A stretch of 31,129 nt of DNA from Sporolactobacillus kofuensis (GTDB taxonomy: Bacteria; Bacillota; Bacilli; Bacillales; Sporolactobacillaceae). Numbering within the stretch: position 1 is the first letter of the stretch; the number at the start of each line of letters is the position of its first letter. The stretch spans positions 1-31,129 of the forward strand of contig NZ_JBHSTQ010000017.1 of NCBI RefSeq assembly GCF_042660205.1, read 5' to 3'. Under the pieces are notes generated by a model. It saw only the letters and a program-made list of their open reading frames with translations. It ran no database searches and had not been told where the DNA came from. This document shows, piece after piece, positions 17,635 to 27,284 of the stretch. Both the position numbers and the translations under genes were made by a program.

Positions 17635-17925
17635 CTAGAAGAGTAGAGTTCCTTCTATATCAATTGATGGCTTTGCCCCAATGTGCCAAACTTTATTTTT
17701 GTAATTCTTACCGAGCTGATAAAAACGAAGACTGTCTGTGGATTCATTGATGACTTCAGACAATTCAACTTTTAGTTGAGCGAATTGAGTCGTATCGACA
17801 ACACATTCAAATACCGAATTTTGAACTCGTTGTCCATATCTTTGACAAATTTTTGATACTTTTCTCAGGCGTTTCTGTCCGGCATTTGTTAGTGTACTCA
17901 CGTCATACGTAATAAGAACAAGCAT
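17635..17925 (-). CDS. cas2: CRISPR-associated protein Cas2
   Basis: A 96-residue ferredoxin-fold protein that forms the core of the Cas1-Cas2 integrase. The N-terminus MLVLITYDVST is the family signature, including the conserved Asp, and the length is normal. The start at 17925 is chosen over an upstream ATG because GAGGTGAT lies 7 nt or so before it and the protein begins as usual; this leaves 10 nt after the cas1 stop. It is the last cas gene, directly beside the leader. Confidence 0.96.
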   Translation of the reverse strand: MLVLITYDVSTLTNAGQKRLRKVSKICQRYGQRVQNSVFECVVDTTQFAQLKVELSEVINESTDSLRFYQLGKNYKNKVWHIGAKPSIDIEGTLLF

Positions 17926-17935
17926 GTTTATCACC

Positions 17936-18967
17936 TCATTTCCACAGAAATGGCGGATATTCATCTAGATCATTTCGTAAAAATCGGGCTAATAACAGCG
18001 CTTGAACGTGTGGAACAAGACCCCACGAAATTTTCTCTCCTAGAAATGGATGGGTCAACGTTTCTTGCTTTTTTGTTTGCCATGTTTTTAAGAAGAGTCT
18101 TCTTGCTTCTTCGTTCATGATCACTGCGCCATTTTCCTTCTTCAAAAAATCGTTATTATGCAAAATTCTCTTATTAATTAATGAAATAACAAATCGATCT
18201 GCATAGACACCGCGCAATTCTTCCATCAAATCTAAGGCTAAAGAAGCACGACCCGGACGCTCACGATGCATAAAACCAACATACGCATCCAGCCCTACCC
18301 CTTCAAGAGCTGCAGTCACATCGTTCGCCAATAACGTGTAAGCGAATGAGAGCATTGCATTTACATTGTCTAAAGGTGGCCTTCTTGATCTACCATGAAA
18401 AATGAAGTGATCTTTTTGCTGCAAAATCATTTGATCAAACATTGAGAAATAAATAGTTGCAGCTTGTCCTTCCAACCCTCTTAATCGCTCTAAATCATTA
18501 CAAACGCGAATGTCCTTTAATATGCGTGTAAGCTCTTGTGATGCTTCTTTAAATGGTTGAACTTTAACTCGTAAAGGATAATCACGTGTGGTGCGTTCAA
18601 GTATCCATTTGTGATTAAATACTTTTCCAAGAATGAAGTTTCTAGAAATTAAGCATGATTCAGTAAGGTCGTCTGAAACTCGATATTGTTTTTTTCGAAG
18701 AACGACGTTTCCTCTACTCTTCCCTATTACCCGCGCTAAGAAATGCCCATTCATTGTAAAAAAAGTGAGTGCAATGTTATGTTCTGCACAGTACCCCATG
18801 AGCGCAGGGCTCGCACCTGTGTATCCAAATGAGATTATTGTTTCCAAGTTGTGAAGTGGAATTCTAGCTAGTTTTTCTTGATCTTTTTGAAGGACAATAT
18901 TACCGCCATCAAGGGAAAGATAGGTGTCAGATTGAGTGACGTATAAAGTGTTCAGCAGCCGCTTCAT
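17936..18967 (-). CDS. cas1: CRISPR-associated endonuclease Cas1 (type I-C)
   Basis: The integrase that inserts new spacers at the leader end, 343 residues. The active-site residues are visible: Glu166 in RGLEGQAA, His234 in VGFMHRERPGR and the acidic cluster of SLALDLMEELRG (Asp246 likely). The N-terminal beta domain begins MKRLLNTLYV as is usual for subtype I-C. Its ATG overlaps the cas4 stop by 4 nt, giving translational coupling. No truncation or missing residues were seen. Confidence 0.97.
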   Translation of the reverse strand: MKRLLNTLYVTQSDTYLSLDGGNIVLQKDQEKLARIPLHNLETIISFGYTGASPALMGYCAEHNIALTFFTMNGHFLARVIGKSRGNVVLRKKQYRVSDDLTESCLISRNFILGKVFNHKWILERTTRDYPLRVKVQPFKEASQELTRILKDIRVCNDLERLRGLEGQAATIYFSMFDQMILQQKDHFIFHGRSRRPPLDNVNAMLSFAYTLLANDVTAALEGVGLDAYVGFMHRERPGRASLALDLMEELRGVYADRFVISLINKRILHNNDFLKKENGAVIMNEEARRLFLKTWQTKKQETLTHPFLGEKISWGLVPHVQALLLARFLRNDLDEYPPFLWK

Positions 18968-19638
18968 TCAATGATATTCCCTTCAATATATCGCTTAACA
19001 GATTGCTTTTGCATGAGTTTAGGCAAACAAATGTTTTGAAGTGAACAACTCATGCAAAATTTTCCTGTTCGTACTTTGGGTGTATATTGACGTCGATAAT
19101 AATCCTGCATTTCTGAAATCATCGAATAAACTTTGTTTTTTAGTTCATCTGTAAATGGAACAGATATGCGATGCTTAAGTTCATTGTAGAAAATAAAACC
19201 TTGTTTCACGTCACAAAGGAGCATCTCCTCAAGACATAATGCTTGTGCCGTTAGTTGCAGAAGATCTGAATCATCTGTTTTTGGCTTGCCACGTTTATAT
19301 TCAACGGGAATGGGAATGACTTTTCCATCCATTCCATTAATCGTAACTCCATGAACTTCGTCGTTCACAAATTCAACCACATCGCAAATTCCTGTAACTC
19401 TTAGTTTTCTAGATTGAACAGGCATTGCACGGACAATGAGCTTTTCTCCTCTTTTTTCACGAATAAATGGCTGATCTGCTTTACGATGCAAAACTTGACC
19501 TTCAAAAGTTCGGACATTTTCCTCCCATTGTTGCTCAATATGAATTAGCGCCCATTGCCGTCGGCAGAATTGAAAATGCTGAATACCGGACAACATTAAA
19601 TAGTCATCTTCGTTATCTGCCTTCAATAACTTCCACAT
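18964..19638 (-). CDS. cas4: CRISPR-associated exonuclease Cas4
   Basis: A RecB-like nuclease with an iron-sulfur cluster that trims prespacers and selects those with a correct PAM. About 224 residues. Visible: MLSGIQHFQFCRRQWALIHIE with the first cluster Cys, an Asp motif in VTGICDVVEF, Glu/Lys in PVEYKRGKPK, a Gln motif in QLTAQALCLEE, and the C-terminal Cys group KFCMSCSLQNIC. The start is uncertain: ATG 19638 gives a 26-nt overlap with cas7, while the ATG 14 codons later (19596) lacks a binding site. The frame stays open further upstream. Confidence 0.93.
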   Translation of the reverse strand: MWKLLKADNEDDYLMLSGIQHFQFCRRQWALIHIEQQWEENVRTFEGQVLHRKADQPFIREKRGEKLIVRAMPVQSRKLRVTGICDVVEFVNDEVHGVTINGMDGKVIPIPVEYKRGKPKTDDSDLLQLTAQALCLEEMLLCDVKQGFIFYNELKHRISVPFTDELKNKVYSMISEMQDYYRRQYTPKVRTGKFCMSCSLQNICLPKLMQKQSVKRYIEGNIIE

Positions 19639-20473
19639 CCAGACCGTCAAGTCTTTCAAGGCTGGTCTCATAGTCTCCCAGTCTTTTCGGTATGTCGTTT
19701 ACAGGTTTTACTTCAAGGGAATGATGCACTTTAGCCGATGAATATTGCCCCAATTTATTTTTATGTTCCCACCAGTACACTTTATAGACTTCCATACTTC
19801 CTTCAGGGCGAGCTGAGGATGCATCATTCTCAAACAAAGAGAGCAAGGCTTCTTTTATTTTTTTGGCATCTTCACTGGTGAAACCTGTTTTTTCAGCCAA
19901 TTGAGTATTAATACTTCCATTAAACCGATATAAACCGAAATCAACTCGATGCTTCATCCCCATTGTGTCAGAACCCTTACCTTCCCCTGGTTCCGAGTTA
20001 ACACTTTTTGTGATTTGCATACTAGATATGTCAATCGGTGCAAGACTAACAGCTGTTTGAATACTTACTGGTCCCCGCACACCGACCGAAACACCTTTAC
20101 TTGATCCGCCTTTAAAGGCAAATACTTGACCAAAGCTACGGACATCGATCCAACTCCTACAGGCCACTTCAGCATAATCGTCATTCGTTTTCTTTTTATC
20201 TTTAGATATAGCTTTTAGTTCTTCATTACCATCCGCGCGTTCTCGCAAACTATTAAATTCATCTTCTTGACGATCATTGGATTGAACAAAAATTGATTCT
20301 CCCATGTCTTGAAGTCGGTTCCGAATCTTACGTTTAATCGCAACATCAGATATTTCTCCATAACCATCGTAATTTTGTCTTGGGCGGTTTCCATTAAGTG
20401 GATCACCATTTGGATTGGCTTTCATTACCGTCAACAGAACTGCAAAGTCAATCTTATGATCAAGTACTGGCAT
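19613..20473 (-). CDS. cas7: Cascade backbone protein Cas7c (Csd2)
   Basis: A 286-residue RAMP-fold protein; several copies coat the crRNA spacer in the I-C Cascade complex. It begins MPVLDHKIDFAVLLTVMKANPNGDPLNGN, with the NPNGDP block typical of Csd2, and has a glycine-rich GGSSKGVSVGVRGPVS segment. GGGAG lies at normal distance before the ATG; the gap to cas8c is 27 nt, and the 3' end overlaps cas4. Confidence 0.96.
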   Translation of the reverse strand: MPVLDHKIDFAVLLTVMKANPNGDPLNGNRPRQNYDGYGEISDVAIKRKIRNRLQDMGESIFVQSNDRQEDEFNSLRERADGNEELKAISKDKKKTNDDYAEVACRSWIDVRSFGQVFAFKGGSSKGVSVGVRGPVSIQTAVSLAPIDISSMQITKSVNSEPGEGKGSDTMGMKHRVDFGLYRFNGSINTQLAEKTGFTSEDAKKIKEALLSLFENDASSARPEGSMEVYKVYWWEHKNKLGQYSSAKVHHSLEVKPVNDIPKRLGDYETSLERLDGLDVEVIEGR

Positions 20474-20500
20474 TTTGATTTCTCCCTTATTTTTCGTTTT

Positions 20501-20881
20501 TTATTTTTCCAATTGTGCAACAGCAGGTTCTTCAAACCTATTCGGATACAACTGATTGCGCTGACTGTAAAAGCCGAGCAGAAATTTTCCTGTTAATGGG
20601 CGATCATTAAAATCCTCTATTTGAAACATTGATGCAACTTGATCAATGAGCTGAGTTAAATACCAGCCACCTCTGCCTAACTTTGCCTGATATGGAACCA
20701 GATTGGCTTGGATAATCTTCCAAGTTCGTTCCGGATGTTTTGCAAAATCATTCATATAGCGCATGGCATTGCTCATTCTCCAGTCTTCTGATTTGAGTGC
20801 CCGATGTTCAAGCACATCCGCAATAGCTAGAAGACGTCCGAACAAGTAACTCCGATCATCTATTTGTTCATTTAATGCCAC
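20501..20881 (-). CDS. cas11c: Internal cas11c: Cascade small subunit from within cas8c
   Basis: An in-frame GTG at 20881 inside cas8c is preceded by AAGAAGGGA (20896-20888) with about 7 nt spacing, and would yield a 126-residue protein beginning (M)ALNEQIDDRSYLFGRLLA. Type I-C and some other type I complexes are known to make a separate Cas11 of about this size from an internal start in the large-subunit gene, needed at several copies per complex. Position, length and binding site all match; expression is inferred. Confidence 0.7.
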   Translation of the reverse strand: MALNEQIDDRSYLFGRLLAIADVLEHRALKSEDWRMSNAMRYMNDFAKHPERTWKIIQANLVPYQAKLGRGGWYLTQLIDQVASMFQIEDFNDRPLTGKFLLGFYSQRNQLYPNRFEEPAVAQLEK

Positions 20882-22432
20882 GGTAAATCCCTTCTTTCGT
20901 TCAAATTCTTGACGATTAATTAACGCGCAAGCAATACTTAGCGTTTTCTCCCACTCCCATTGATCCTTAACAAGTGGACGTATCGCGCGATTAATAACAG
21001 AAGTTATGATATCTTTTGGAATATGTCTCCGATCAACAACGCATGGAAGCATCCGCTCCATAATTTCTTTAATCACTTTTTCATTTGCATTGGGTCCGTA
21101 GGCGGCGTAAGCAATGTCTAAAGTTGAAGGCGCTCCGTAAAAATTCACAACTTGTCTGTCTTTTTTTCTCATGTAACGATGCTTCCAAATACACTGAGCG
21201 TGCCATTCTTTTAAACTATTTAGATAAACATCCTTTTGCATGTTGCGATAATATAAAATCGCCATTCTTCCAGTTGTCGCTGAATCAAGGATGAGAATAT
21301 TAACTTCACTGACATGAGTCAGGTCATTTTGATATCCTGTGATTGCTCTTCTAAATTGCTCAGCAAATGCCTGGTCGGTAAAAGCTGATTGGTCAACCTC
21401 TGGATTTTGATCATTGGTTAATTGGGCGAGATCAAAAAAGTCATCTTCCGGATTCGGCAATGTATCGCCGGACACTGCCCAGACAAGAAATACTCGATTA
21501 TCAATTATTTTCCCTTGCCGGCGAATCAGCCACTTTAATGCATTATGTGCTTTTTGTGATACGTCATAACTGATGTTCGCTGCTTCATGGCTAGTCTCAA
21601 AAAGTCCACGAAAAGTGAAGCCATTCGTGTCATTGGCGGAGATCAGCTTTGCCTTATCACCGGAGTTTCTAATTTTATTAGCATGTTTTTCTGTAAATGG
21701 AAGTAAACTCCCGGTTACATAACAGATATCCTTTTTGCCTAGCTGCTGATTGTAGAAATTAATAAAAGAATTATAGATGTCTGGATTTGCCCAAACTTTC
21801 GGTGTGATCGGTGAGTCCGCATCATGTGCATACACATTAAAACGAATAAATGCACTATACTGGCCGCCTGAAGCAATCGTAAAAATTTCTGGCTTTTTTC
21901 CCTCGCAAACAGATTTGTATTGATCGTTCCATTTATCAATTAATTTTCCTTGTTCATCAAGCCACAGAATCCGTTCACTGACTAAGTCGCTAATCAGCTG
22001 TCCCTTTTTTAAATACAGGTAGATGCTATTAATTTGCGGGCAAGTAAACGAATATTCCGCCCATTGTCTGAGTTGCTCAATATAATGTGTAAAGGGTTGA
22101 TCTTTATCATCCTTTACTTTTCCTCCAAAAGTGACATAGTCTCCTGCAACATAACTCAGTTTGTCGTGAAGCGGATAAGGAGCAATCACAGAACCTGCCC
22201 TGCTTGCCGAAGCCTCCGTACAGGGGATAACCGTTTCGCGTTCGTTCTTATTTGTAATGAGTTCTGCAGTATGAAAATTTCCATCTTTAGTGACTGTAAC
22301 TTCGATATGAGCTGTTTGTGTCGTATGAGAAATAGGTAAAAGTGTATAGCTTTTCCCATTTCTCACTTCTTCCCTTCCGACAACATGCTGATTTGCCTCA
22401 TAGGTTTCATATAAATTGAGAAAACAGCTCAT
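20501..22432 (-). CDS. cas8c: Cascade large subunit Cas8c (Csd1)
   Basis: The 643-residue large subunit of the type I-C interference complex, which reads the PAM and opens the target DNA. The N-terminus MSCFLNLYETYEANQ and the overall size fit Csd1. The ATG overlaps the cas5c stop by 4 nt, so the two are translated together. The C-terminal ~126 residues form the helical small-subunit domain, which also has its own internal start (separate entry). Nothing is truncated. Confidence 0.95.
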   Translation of the reverse strand: MSCFLNLYETYEANQHVVGREEVRNGKSYTLLPISHTTQTAHIEVTVTKDGNFHTAELITNKNERETVIPCTEASASRAGSVIAPYPLHDKLSYVAGDYVTFGGKVKDDKDQPFTHYIEQLRQWAEYSFTCPQINSIYLYLKKGQLISDLVSERILWLDEQGKLIDKWNDQYKSVCEGKKPEIFTIASGGQYSAFIRFNVYAHDADSPITPKVWANPDIYNSFINFYNQQLGKKDICYVTGSLLPFTEKHANKIRNSGDKAKLISANDTNGFTFRGLFETSHEAANISYDVSQKAHNALKWLIRRQGKIIDNRVFLVWAVSGDTLPNPEDDFFDLAQLTNDQNPEVDQSAFTDQAFAEQFRRAITGYQNDLTHVSEVNILILDSATTGRMAILYYRNMQKDVYLNSLKEWHAQCIWKHRYMRKKDRQVVNFYGAPSTLDIAYAAYGPNANEKVIKEIMERMLPCVVDRRHIPKDIITSVINRAIRPLVKDQWEWEKTLSIACALINRQEFERKKGFTVALNEQIDDRSYLFGRLLAIADVLEHRALKSEDWRMSNAMRYMNDFAKHPERTWKIIQANLVPYQAKLGRGGWYLTQLIDQVASMFQIEDFNDRPLTGKFLLGFYSQRNQLYPNRFEEPAVAQLEK

Positions 22433-23148
22433 CTCGTTCCCCCCCTTTCAAGTTCAAACAGGAGTGCGTCTGCTGTTTGAATCGATGAAAGTTCAAAATG
22501 TTTGGCCTGCATTTTGCTTATTGTTCTAACTAAGGTACAGGATTCGGGGCGGAGAAAATGGATAATGCCATTTTTCATTACCGGTCGCCATAATCGCACG
22601 GATAATTCATCTTTTCCGGTCTCATCAGGGTACGAAATGCCATGCACCATCGTGCCAAAATGTACCTCATCAATTTGGTCATAGTCTCCTTTTTCCTTAT
22701 CAAAGGTACAAGGTTCGACATAACCCTGACATTCACGTGTTCCTAAGAAAATATCCCTACGCCCCCCAGCCTTCAACGAGCGTTGAAAAATACTAAAATG
22801 TTTGCCATCATTACGGTCTGCTGCAAGATCGGGGCGGTTCATATTAAATTCAAAGTGACCTTGTACCATGTATCTCGGTTCTTTTAAATAAGTATAATTA
22901 GCCAATGTATTTCCCCCACTGTATTCAATCGGCCGCACACCTTTCGTTTCCATTCGGATCGTATGAAGCACGCGGATTGAGTCAATATAATGGATGATTG
23001 TTGGCTTCCAATAAATACTTTCAGCAATGCCTTTTAGCGCTTGATAGGTTGGGATTTGATAGGTCGACTTTTCTCCCCCAATTTTGGTTAGCGGATCGGT
23101 AAATAGGGCATAGGTTCCATAGACTACGAAGCAATAACTATTTTTCAC
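22429..23148 (-). CDS. cas5c: Cas5c (Cas5d) pre-crRNA endoribonuclease
   Basis: In subtype I-C, which lacks Cas6, this RAMP protein cuts the CRISPR transcript in the repeat and stays on the 5' handle in Cascade. 239 residues, normal size; residues such as Tyr and His in IIHYIDSIRVLHTIRMETKG are in the region usually involved. The GTG at 23148 is chosen because GGAGGTG lies 7 nt before it and KNSYCFVVYG is a typical start; an in-frame ATG ten codons upstream overlaps that binding site. It overlaps cas8c by 4 nt. Confidence 0.94.
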   Translation of the reverse strand: MKNSYCFVVYGTYALFTDPLTKIGGEKSTYQIPTYQALKGIAESIYWKPTIIHYIDSIRVLHTIRMETKGVRPIEYSGGNTLANYTYLKEPRYMVQGHFEFNMNRPDLAADRNDGKHFSIFQRSLKAGGRRDIFLGTRECQGYVEPCTFDKEKGDYDQIDEVHFGTMVHGISYPDETGKDELSVRLWRPVMKNGIIHFLRPESCTLVRTISKMQAKHFELSSIQTADALLFELERGGTR

Positions 23149-23333
23149 GTTTTCACCTCCACAAGATTTATTTTCCATAAAGAGTATTATGGATATTTTT
23201 TCCCATCCATTTTCAGCACCCCTTAGTTGTACTTTTTAGACTCTGAAAAGTATACAGTTTTGTTGGAATAGCATTTAAAATCCGTTTGTTTCCAATAAAC
23301 AGATAATTGCATCAAGGCCTTTATTTGGCCTTT
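23149..23333 (-). other. 185-nt gap between cas3 and cas5c
   Basis: No gene. Just past the cas3 stop an AAGGCC…GGCCTT dyad occurs without a U-tract, so it is not a proper terminator. A separate promoter for the Cascade genes is possible here, but I see no clear hexamer pair. Confidence 0.35.
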
Positions 23334-25769
23334 TTAAAATACATATTCATCAAGTGTACCTTCACCCCCAAGATCGAGTCCAAATTCCTTACTGTAAGCC
23401 GATTCACGGATTGCTAAAATTTGTCCTTCAAAATATGGAATAAGAAGATTTTCCTTCTCAAGTTTCCTTTTATCTTGCTCATAGATGTTGATGGAGTATT
23501 GCTGTAGACGTTTAAATAGGGTACCTAAGTCTTCAATGGTAGTCGCACCGTTCAGCTCAGCGATAATGTTCTTTCCTTCACCATAAGGCACGAGAACACT
23601 GATGGACTCATTAATGACATAGAATTCTTTTGCAGCCGTTTTCAAGCTGCTTGGCAGAAAAAGAGGGGGAACAAATCCATGCTTATTTCTAAAATTCTGC
23701 ACACACTCGCTAAGACTACGTTCCGTATTTATTAGATTGACAAGCGTTCCATTATAGTGACGCAAATTAAAATCAAGCTTTCCTTCGAGTTCGCCAAAGT
23801 AATTTTTAAAATACCAATCCATTGCAATTCGAGAGAGAATATTATTCTGAAATCTTTCTGGATACTCACGGAATTCTTTAAGAATCCGCTTAGTTATTGA
23901 TTTTCCTCTGTTAATCTCAAATAAATTTGCCAGTTTTTCTTCTTCATGATCTACAATAAATACCTTACGATAACCCGGATATTCACCATTACGATTACAA
24001 CGACCAGCAGCTTGCGCAATGGAGTCCAGACCAGCCAAAGAACGGATCACACATTCGAAACTGACATCAACTCCCGCCTCAATCAATTGTGTACTGATAC
24101 ACACCATTTTTACTTTTTCCTTTAAACAAATCTTTATTTGTTCAAGAAGATCTTCACGGTGTTTTGCGCACATTGATGTGCTTAGATGAAAGATTATCAC
24201 CGATTGATCTAACTCTCTAATGTGCTGATAAAGCTTACGCACGACCGACTTTGTATTGAGTATTACGAGCACATTGTCTACATCATCCAGTTGTTCAATA
24301 ATAAGATCGGTTAGTTTGTCAGAATTAAATTTTTCCTGGTATGAACGGTCAATAATTTCCACACGTTTGAACGCATCCGTCACACGATCAAGATCATTAA
24401 TAAGTTCTGAATGAGGATTCACTTTAAGCGAATGACGAACATAATTTAGCGCGGGCTGTGTCGCCGTGCAAAGCAAGATGCTTGATTTGCCAAATGTCTT
24501 TAGAAAGTTAACGGCTTGGTTGAAGAGTGAAATGCAGTGTATGGGGACCTTCTGTACTTCATCAAAAATGATCACACTATCGGTTAAGTGATGAAGACGG
24601 CGAATATTACGTGATCCATATTTATAGAAAGTATTTAGAAATTGCACCATTGTGGTCAAAATAATCGGGCAATCCCAGTTATCCTTAGCGAGCCTCAACC
24701 GCTCTTGAATAGTCATTACGTCTTCATCCTCATCCCGTTCATCATTTTTCGCATCAACAGCTAAATTCGAATGATGTTCAAGAATGTGTGCATCATCATG
24801 GAGTATGGAACGAATGACTTTCGCGTTTTGTTCAATAATTGTTGTATAAGGCACAATGTAAATGATTTGCTTTTTACCGTATTTGAGGGCATGTGCAAGT
24901 GCATAACGCATACTCGCTAATGTTTTCCCGCCTCCCGTTGGAATTGACAGTGTATAAATCCCTGATGGTTTTTCAGCAAATCGTTCGCATTGCTGAGACA
25001 TTTCATTCCGTAGTTGATTAATGGGGGTTTGTGCCTCGTGTTGTGAATTAAAAACGGCAAGCTGATCCCTTAAGCGCTGATCATAGATTTGGAATAGATA
25101 GTGGGTGTCCGGCTTTTGACGCTTACTGTTCTCTTCAAATAATCGAGTATCAGTCCGATCAGCATCAATGAGACAGCTAAAAACAAATCTTGTTAACAAG
25201 GTTAAATTTTCAATTGGATTTCCAGAATTATTTTGTAGAAATGATTTTAATTCCTGAACTGCAGTATTAACGTATTTTTTCAATTCTTCCTGTGAAAATA
25301 CTTCTGAATAGAAGTGATCCATAGTCTCAGAGTATCCTGGAAGATCCTCCTCACTTTTGGTGACACGTCGATAGAAAGGAACATCAGCATCGGGGCTAAA
25401 ATAGTCGTGAAGATAAGAATGATGGGACACAATTGCATTACCAACAATTTCAGCAAGTAAATACCTTAATTGATCACGATTCTGTTTAGTGTGCAAGCAT
25501 TCAAATAAAAATTTTCCGCCTGCACTTGCATGATCCACTGAACCACGCCGAGGTGCGGTTTCGGGTGAAAACACCGCCATTCGAAGATAGTCCTGAAAAG
25601 TAGCTGTATACTTGCCTAAGTCATGGAGCAAGCCAGCCAATCCTGCAATACGTGGAATTCCAACATCATGTCCATAGTGTTCAGCTAAATTTTTTACAGC
25701 AAGTAAATGTTCTTTTACCAATTGAGGATGCTGATCCTTCTCACGATAATGAGCAACAAACGTATACAC
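23334..25769 (-). CDS. cas3: CRISPR-associated helicase-nuclease Cas3
   Basis: The effector that unwinds and degrades DNA marked by Cascade; 811 residues from the chosen start. An N-terminal HD nuclease (His21; HD49-50 in GLLHDLGKY; SHHSYLHD later) is followed by a superfamily 2 helicase: Walker A SIPTGGGKT near 275, DEVQ in IIFDEVQKVP near 400, STQLIEAGVD, and motif VI AAGRCNRNGE near 586. All motifs look intact. The GTG at 25769 is preferred (AGGTG upstream; YTFVAHYREKDQHPQLVKEH is the normal start); the frame extends 37 codons upstream to an ATG. It is the first gene of the operon; I found no convincing promoter. Confidence 0.96.
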   Translation of the reverse strand: MYTFVAHYREKDQHPQLVKEHLLAVKNLAEHYGHDVGIPRIAGLAGLLHDLGKYTATFQDYLRMAVFSPETAPRRGSVDHASAGGKFLFECLHTKQNRDQLRYLLAEIVGNAIVSHHSYLHDYFSPDADVPFYRRVTKSEEDLPGYSETMDHFYSEVFSQEELKKYVNTAVQELKSFLQNNSGNPIENLTLLTRFVFSCLIDADRTDTRLFEENSKRQKPDTHYLFQIYDQRLRDQLAVFNSQHEAQTPINQLRNEMSQQCERFAEKPSGIYTLSIPTGGGKTLASMRYALAHALKYGKKQIIYIVPYTTIIEQNAKVIRSILHDDAHILEHHSNLAVDAKNDERDEDEDVMTIQERLRLAKDNWDCPIILTTMVQFLNTFYKYGSRNIRRLHHLTDSVIIFDEVQKVPIHCISLFNQAVNFLKTFGKSSILLCTATQPALNYVRHSLKVNPHSELINDLDRVTDAFKRVEIIDRSYQEKFNSDKLTDLIIEQLDDVDNVLVILNTKSVVRKLYQHIRELDQSVIIFHLSTSMCAKHREDLLEQIKICLKEKVKMVCISTQLIEAGVDVSFECVIRSLAGLDSIAQAAGRCNRNGEYPGYRKVFIVDHEEEKLANLFEINRGKSITKRILKEFREYPERFQNNILSRIAMDWYFKNYFGELEGKLDFNLRHYNGTLVNLINTERSLSECVQNFRNKHGFVPPLFLPSSLKTAAKEFYVINESISVLVPYGEGKNIIAELNGATTIEDLGTLFKRLQQYSINIYEQDKRKLEKENLLIPYFEGQILAIRESAYSKEFGLDLGGEGTLDEYVF

Positions 25770-25902
25770 AGCACAACACCTACTATTTGTATAAAAATGA
25801 CTAATAATGTTTTTTAGAGTCGATACATTTATATTCCATAATAAAAGTAAAAACCCTTCAAAATAGTTCAAATTAATCATGAAAATAGATACTTATGTAA
25901 AA

Positions 25903-25936
25903 GCATCCGCCTCAGACTTTAGCCAGAGGCGGATGC
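25903..25936. terminator. Intrinsic terminator between the transporter and cas3
   Basis: A perfect 11-bp GC-rich stem (GCATCCGCCTC at 25903-25913, GAGGCGGATGC at 25926-25936) with a 12-nt loop. Minus-strand transcripts end in TTTTAC and plus-strand ones in TTATTTTTTATT, so it isolates the cas operon from the transporter. Confidence 0.85.
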
Positions 25937-25973
25937 TTATTTTTTATTCATACGTTAATAATGGTCGTTGACT

Positions 25974-27284
25974 TTACTTCTCCATCTCCGCCTCAATATA
26001 CGAATTTTTTGAGGATTCCTGCATGCGCCAGTAGACGATCAGGCTGATAAAGATGCAGATAGCGACGTAGATGAAGAACATCGTTTCAATGCCAATGCTC
26101 TTGAACCACAGGGCAACAAATTCAGCGGTACCCCCGAAAATTGCAACGGTTAGGCCATACGGCAAGCCAACACCGAGGGCACGAATTTCTGTTGGAAACA
26201 GCTCGGCTTTGACAATCGCATTGATTGACGTGTAGCCGGTAACGATGACCAATCCGGCGAGCATGAGCAAGAATGCTGCTGTTGCGCTATGCGATGCCTT
26301 CATCAACAAGAAGATCGGCACGGTGAGTACCGTTCCTAAGATTCCAAAGAAGAACAGCAATGGTCGACGTCCGATACGATCGGACAGCATTCCGGCAAGC
26401 GGCTGTAAAACCAGGAAGATGAGCAGCGCGACAAAGTTAATCAAGCTGACTACTTCCTTGTCGAGGCCAACAGAGTTGATCATGAACTTCTGCAGGTACG
26501 TGGTATAGGTATAGAAAGCAACTGTTCCGCCAAGCGTTAGACCAACAACCGTAAGCACTGCTTTCGGATATTGCATCAATGCCTTGATCGTGCCGGCTTC
26601 CTTCTTTTCTTTACCGGACATATGTTTAAATTGGTCGGATTCATCCATCGATAGGCGCAGCCATAATACAGCTAACGCGCCTAGTGCTCCGATAATAAAT
26701 GGGATGCGCCAGCCCCAAGCCTTTAGTTCCGCCTCATTCAGCATTAATTGAAGAATAATCTGTACGCCTAATGCCACCAGTTGGCCACCAACCAATGTTA
26801 CATATTGGAAACTGGAATAAAAGCCGCGGCGCCCCTTATTCGCCATCTCAGACAAATAGGTTGCTGATGTACCATACTCACCACCGAGTGACAGACCCTG
26901 AAATAGTCGGGCAAGGACCAGGATGATTGGGGCAAATACGCCGATCGTATGGAAATTTGGAGTCACCGCAATGACCAGTGAGCCGCTTGCCATAATCGTG
27001 ATGGACAGGGTCAGTGCTGCCCGTCGACCATGTCGGTCAGCATACCGTCCCATGATTAAGCTGCCAATTGGGCGCATCAGAAAACCAATCGCAAAAATGG
27101 CAGCTGTGCTCAGCAGCTGGGAGGTCGTATCTCCTGATGGGAAGAAATCGGTCGAGAAATAGACCGCAAAGGCTGCATATACGTACCAGTCATACCACTC
27201 GATCATATTTCCAAGTGAGCCTTTCAAAATATTTCCTGCAATACGGCGGGATTCCGCACGTTCAACAGTCTTAACGTTAGCCAC
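25974..27284 (-). CDS. Major facilitator transporter, metabolite:H+ symporter (MHS) type
   Basis: A 12-helix inner-membrane transporter of 436 residues. The start region GNMIEWYDWYVYAAFAVYF is the hallmark of the MHS group (KgtP, ProP, ShiA relatives), which import organic acids or osmolytes with protons. Both cytoplasmic loop motifs are present: GRYADRHGRRAAL after TM2 and LSDRIGRRPLL in the second half. The GTG at 27284 is chosen because AAAGGAG lies at good distance; an ATG 12 codons upstream is in frame but lacks a binding site. The substrate cannot be told from sequence. A single gene with its own terminator. Confidence 0.9.
   Translation of the reverse strand: MANVKTVERAESRRIAGNILKGSLGNMIEWYDWYVYAAFAVYFSTDFFPSGDTTSQLLSTAAIFAIGFLMRPIGSLIMGRYADRHGRRAALTLSITIMASGSLVIAVTPNFHTIGVFAPIILVLARLFQGLSLGGEYGTSATYLSEMANKGRRGFYSSFQYVTLVGGQLVALGVQIILQLMLNEAELKAWGWRIPFIIGALGALAVLWLRLSMDESDQFKHMSGKEKKEAGTIKALMQYPKAVLTVVGLTLGGTVAFYTYTTYLQKFMINSVGLDKEVVSLINFVALLIFLVLQPLAGMLSDRIGRRPLLFFFGILGTVLTVPIFLLMKASHSATAAFLLMLAGLVIVTGYTSINAIVKAELFPTEIRALGVGLPYGLTVAIFGGTAEFVALWFKSIGIETMFFIYVAICIFISLIVYWRMQESSKNSYIEAEMEK

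Noticed and set aside
23300..23333. Terminator between cas3 and cas5c
   Set aside because: The AAGGCC/GGCCTT dyad has no following U-tract, and the operon logic favours read-through.
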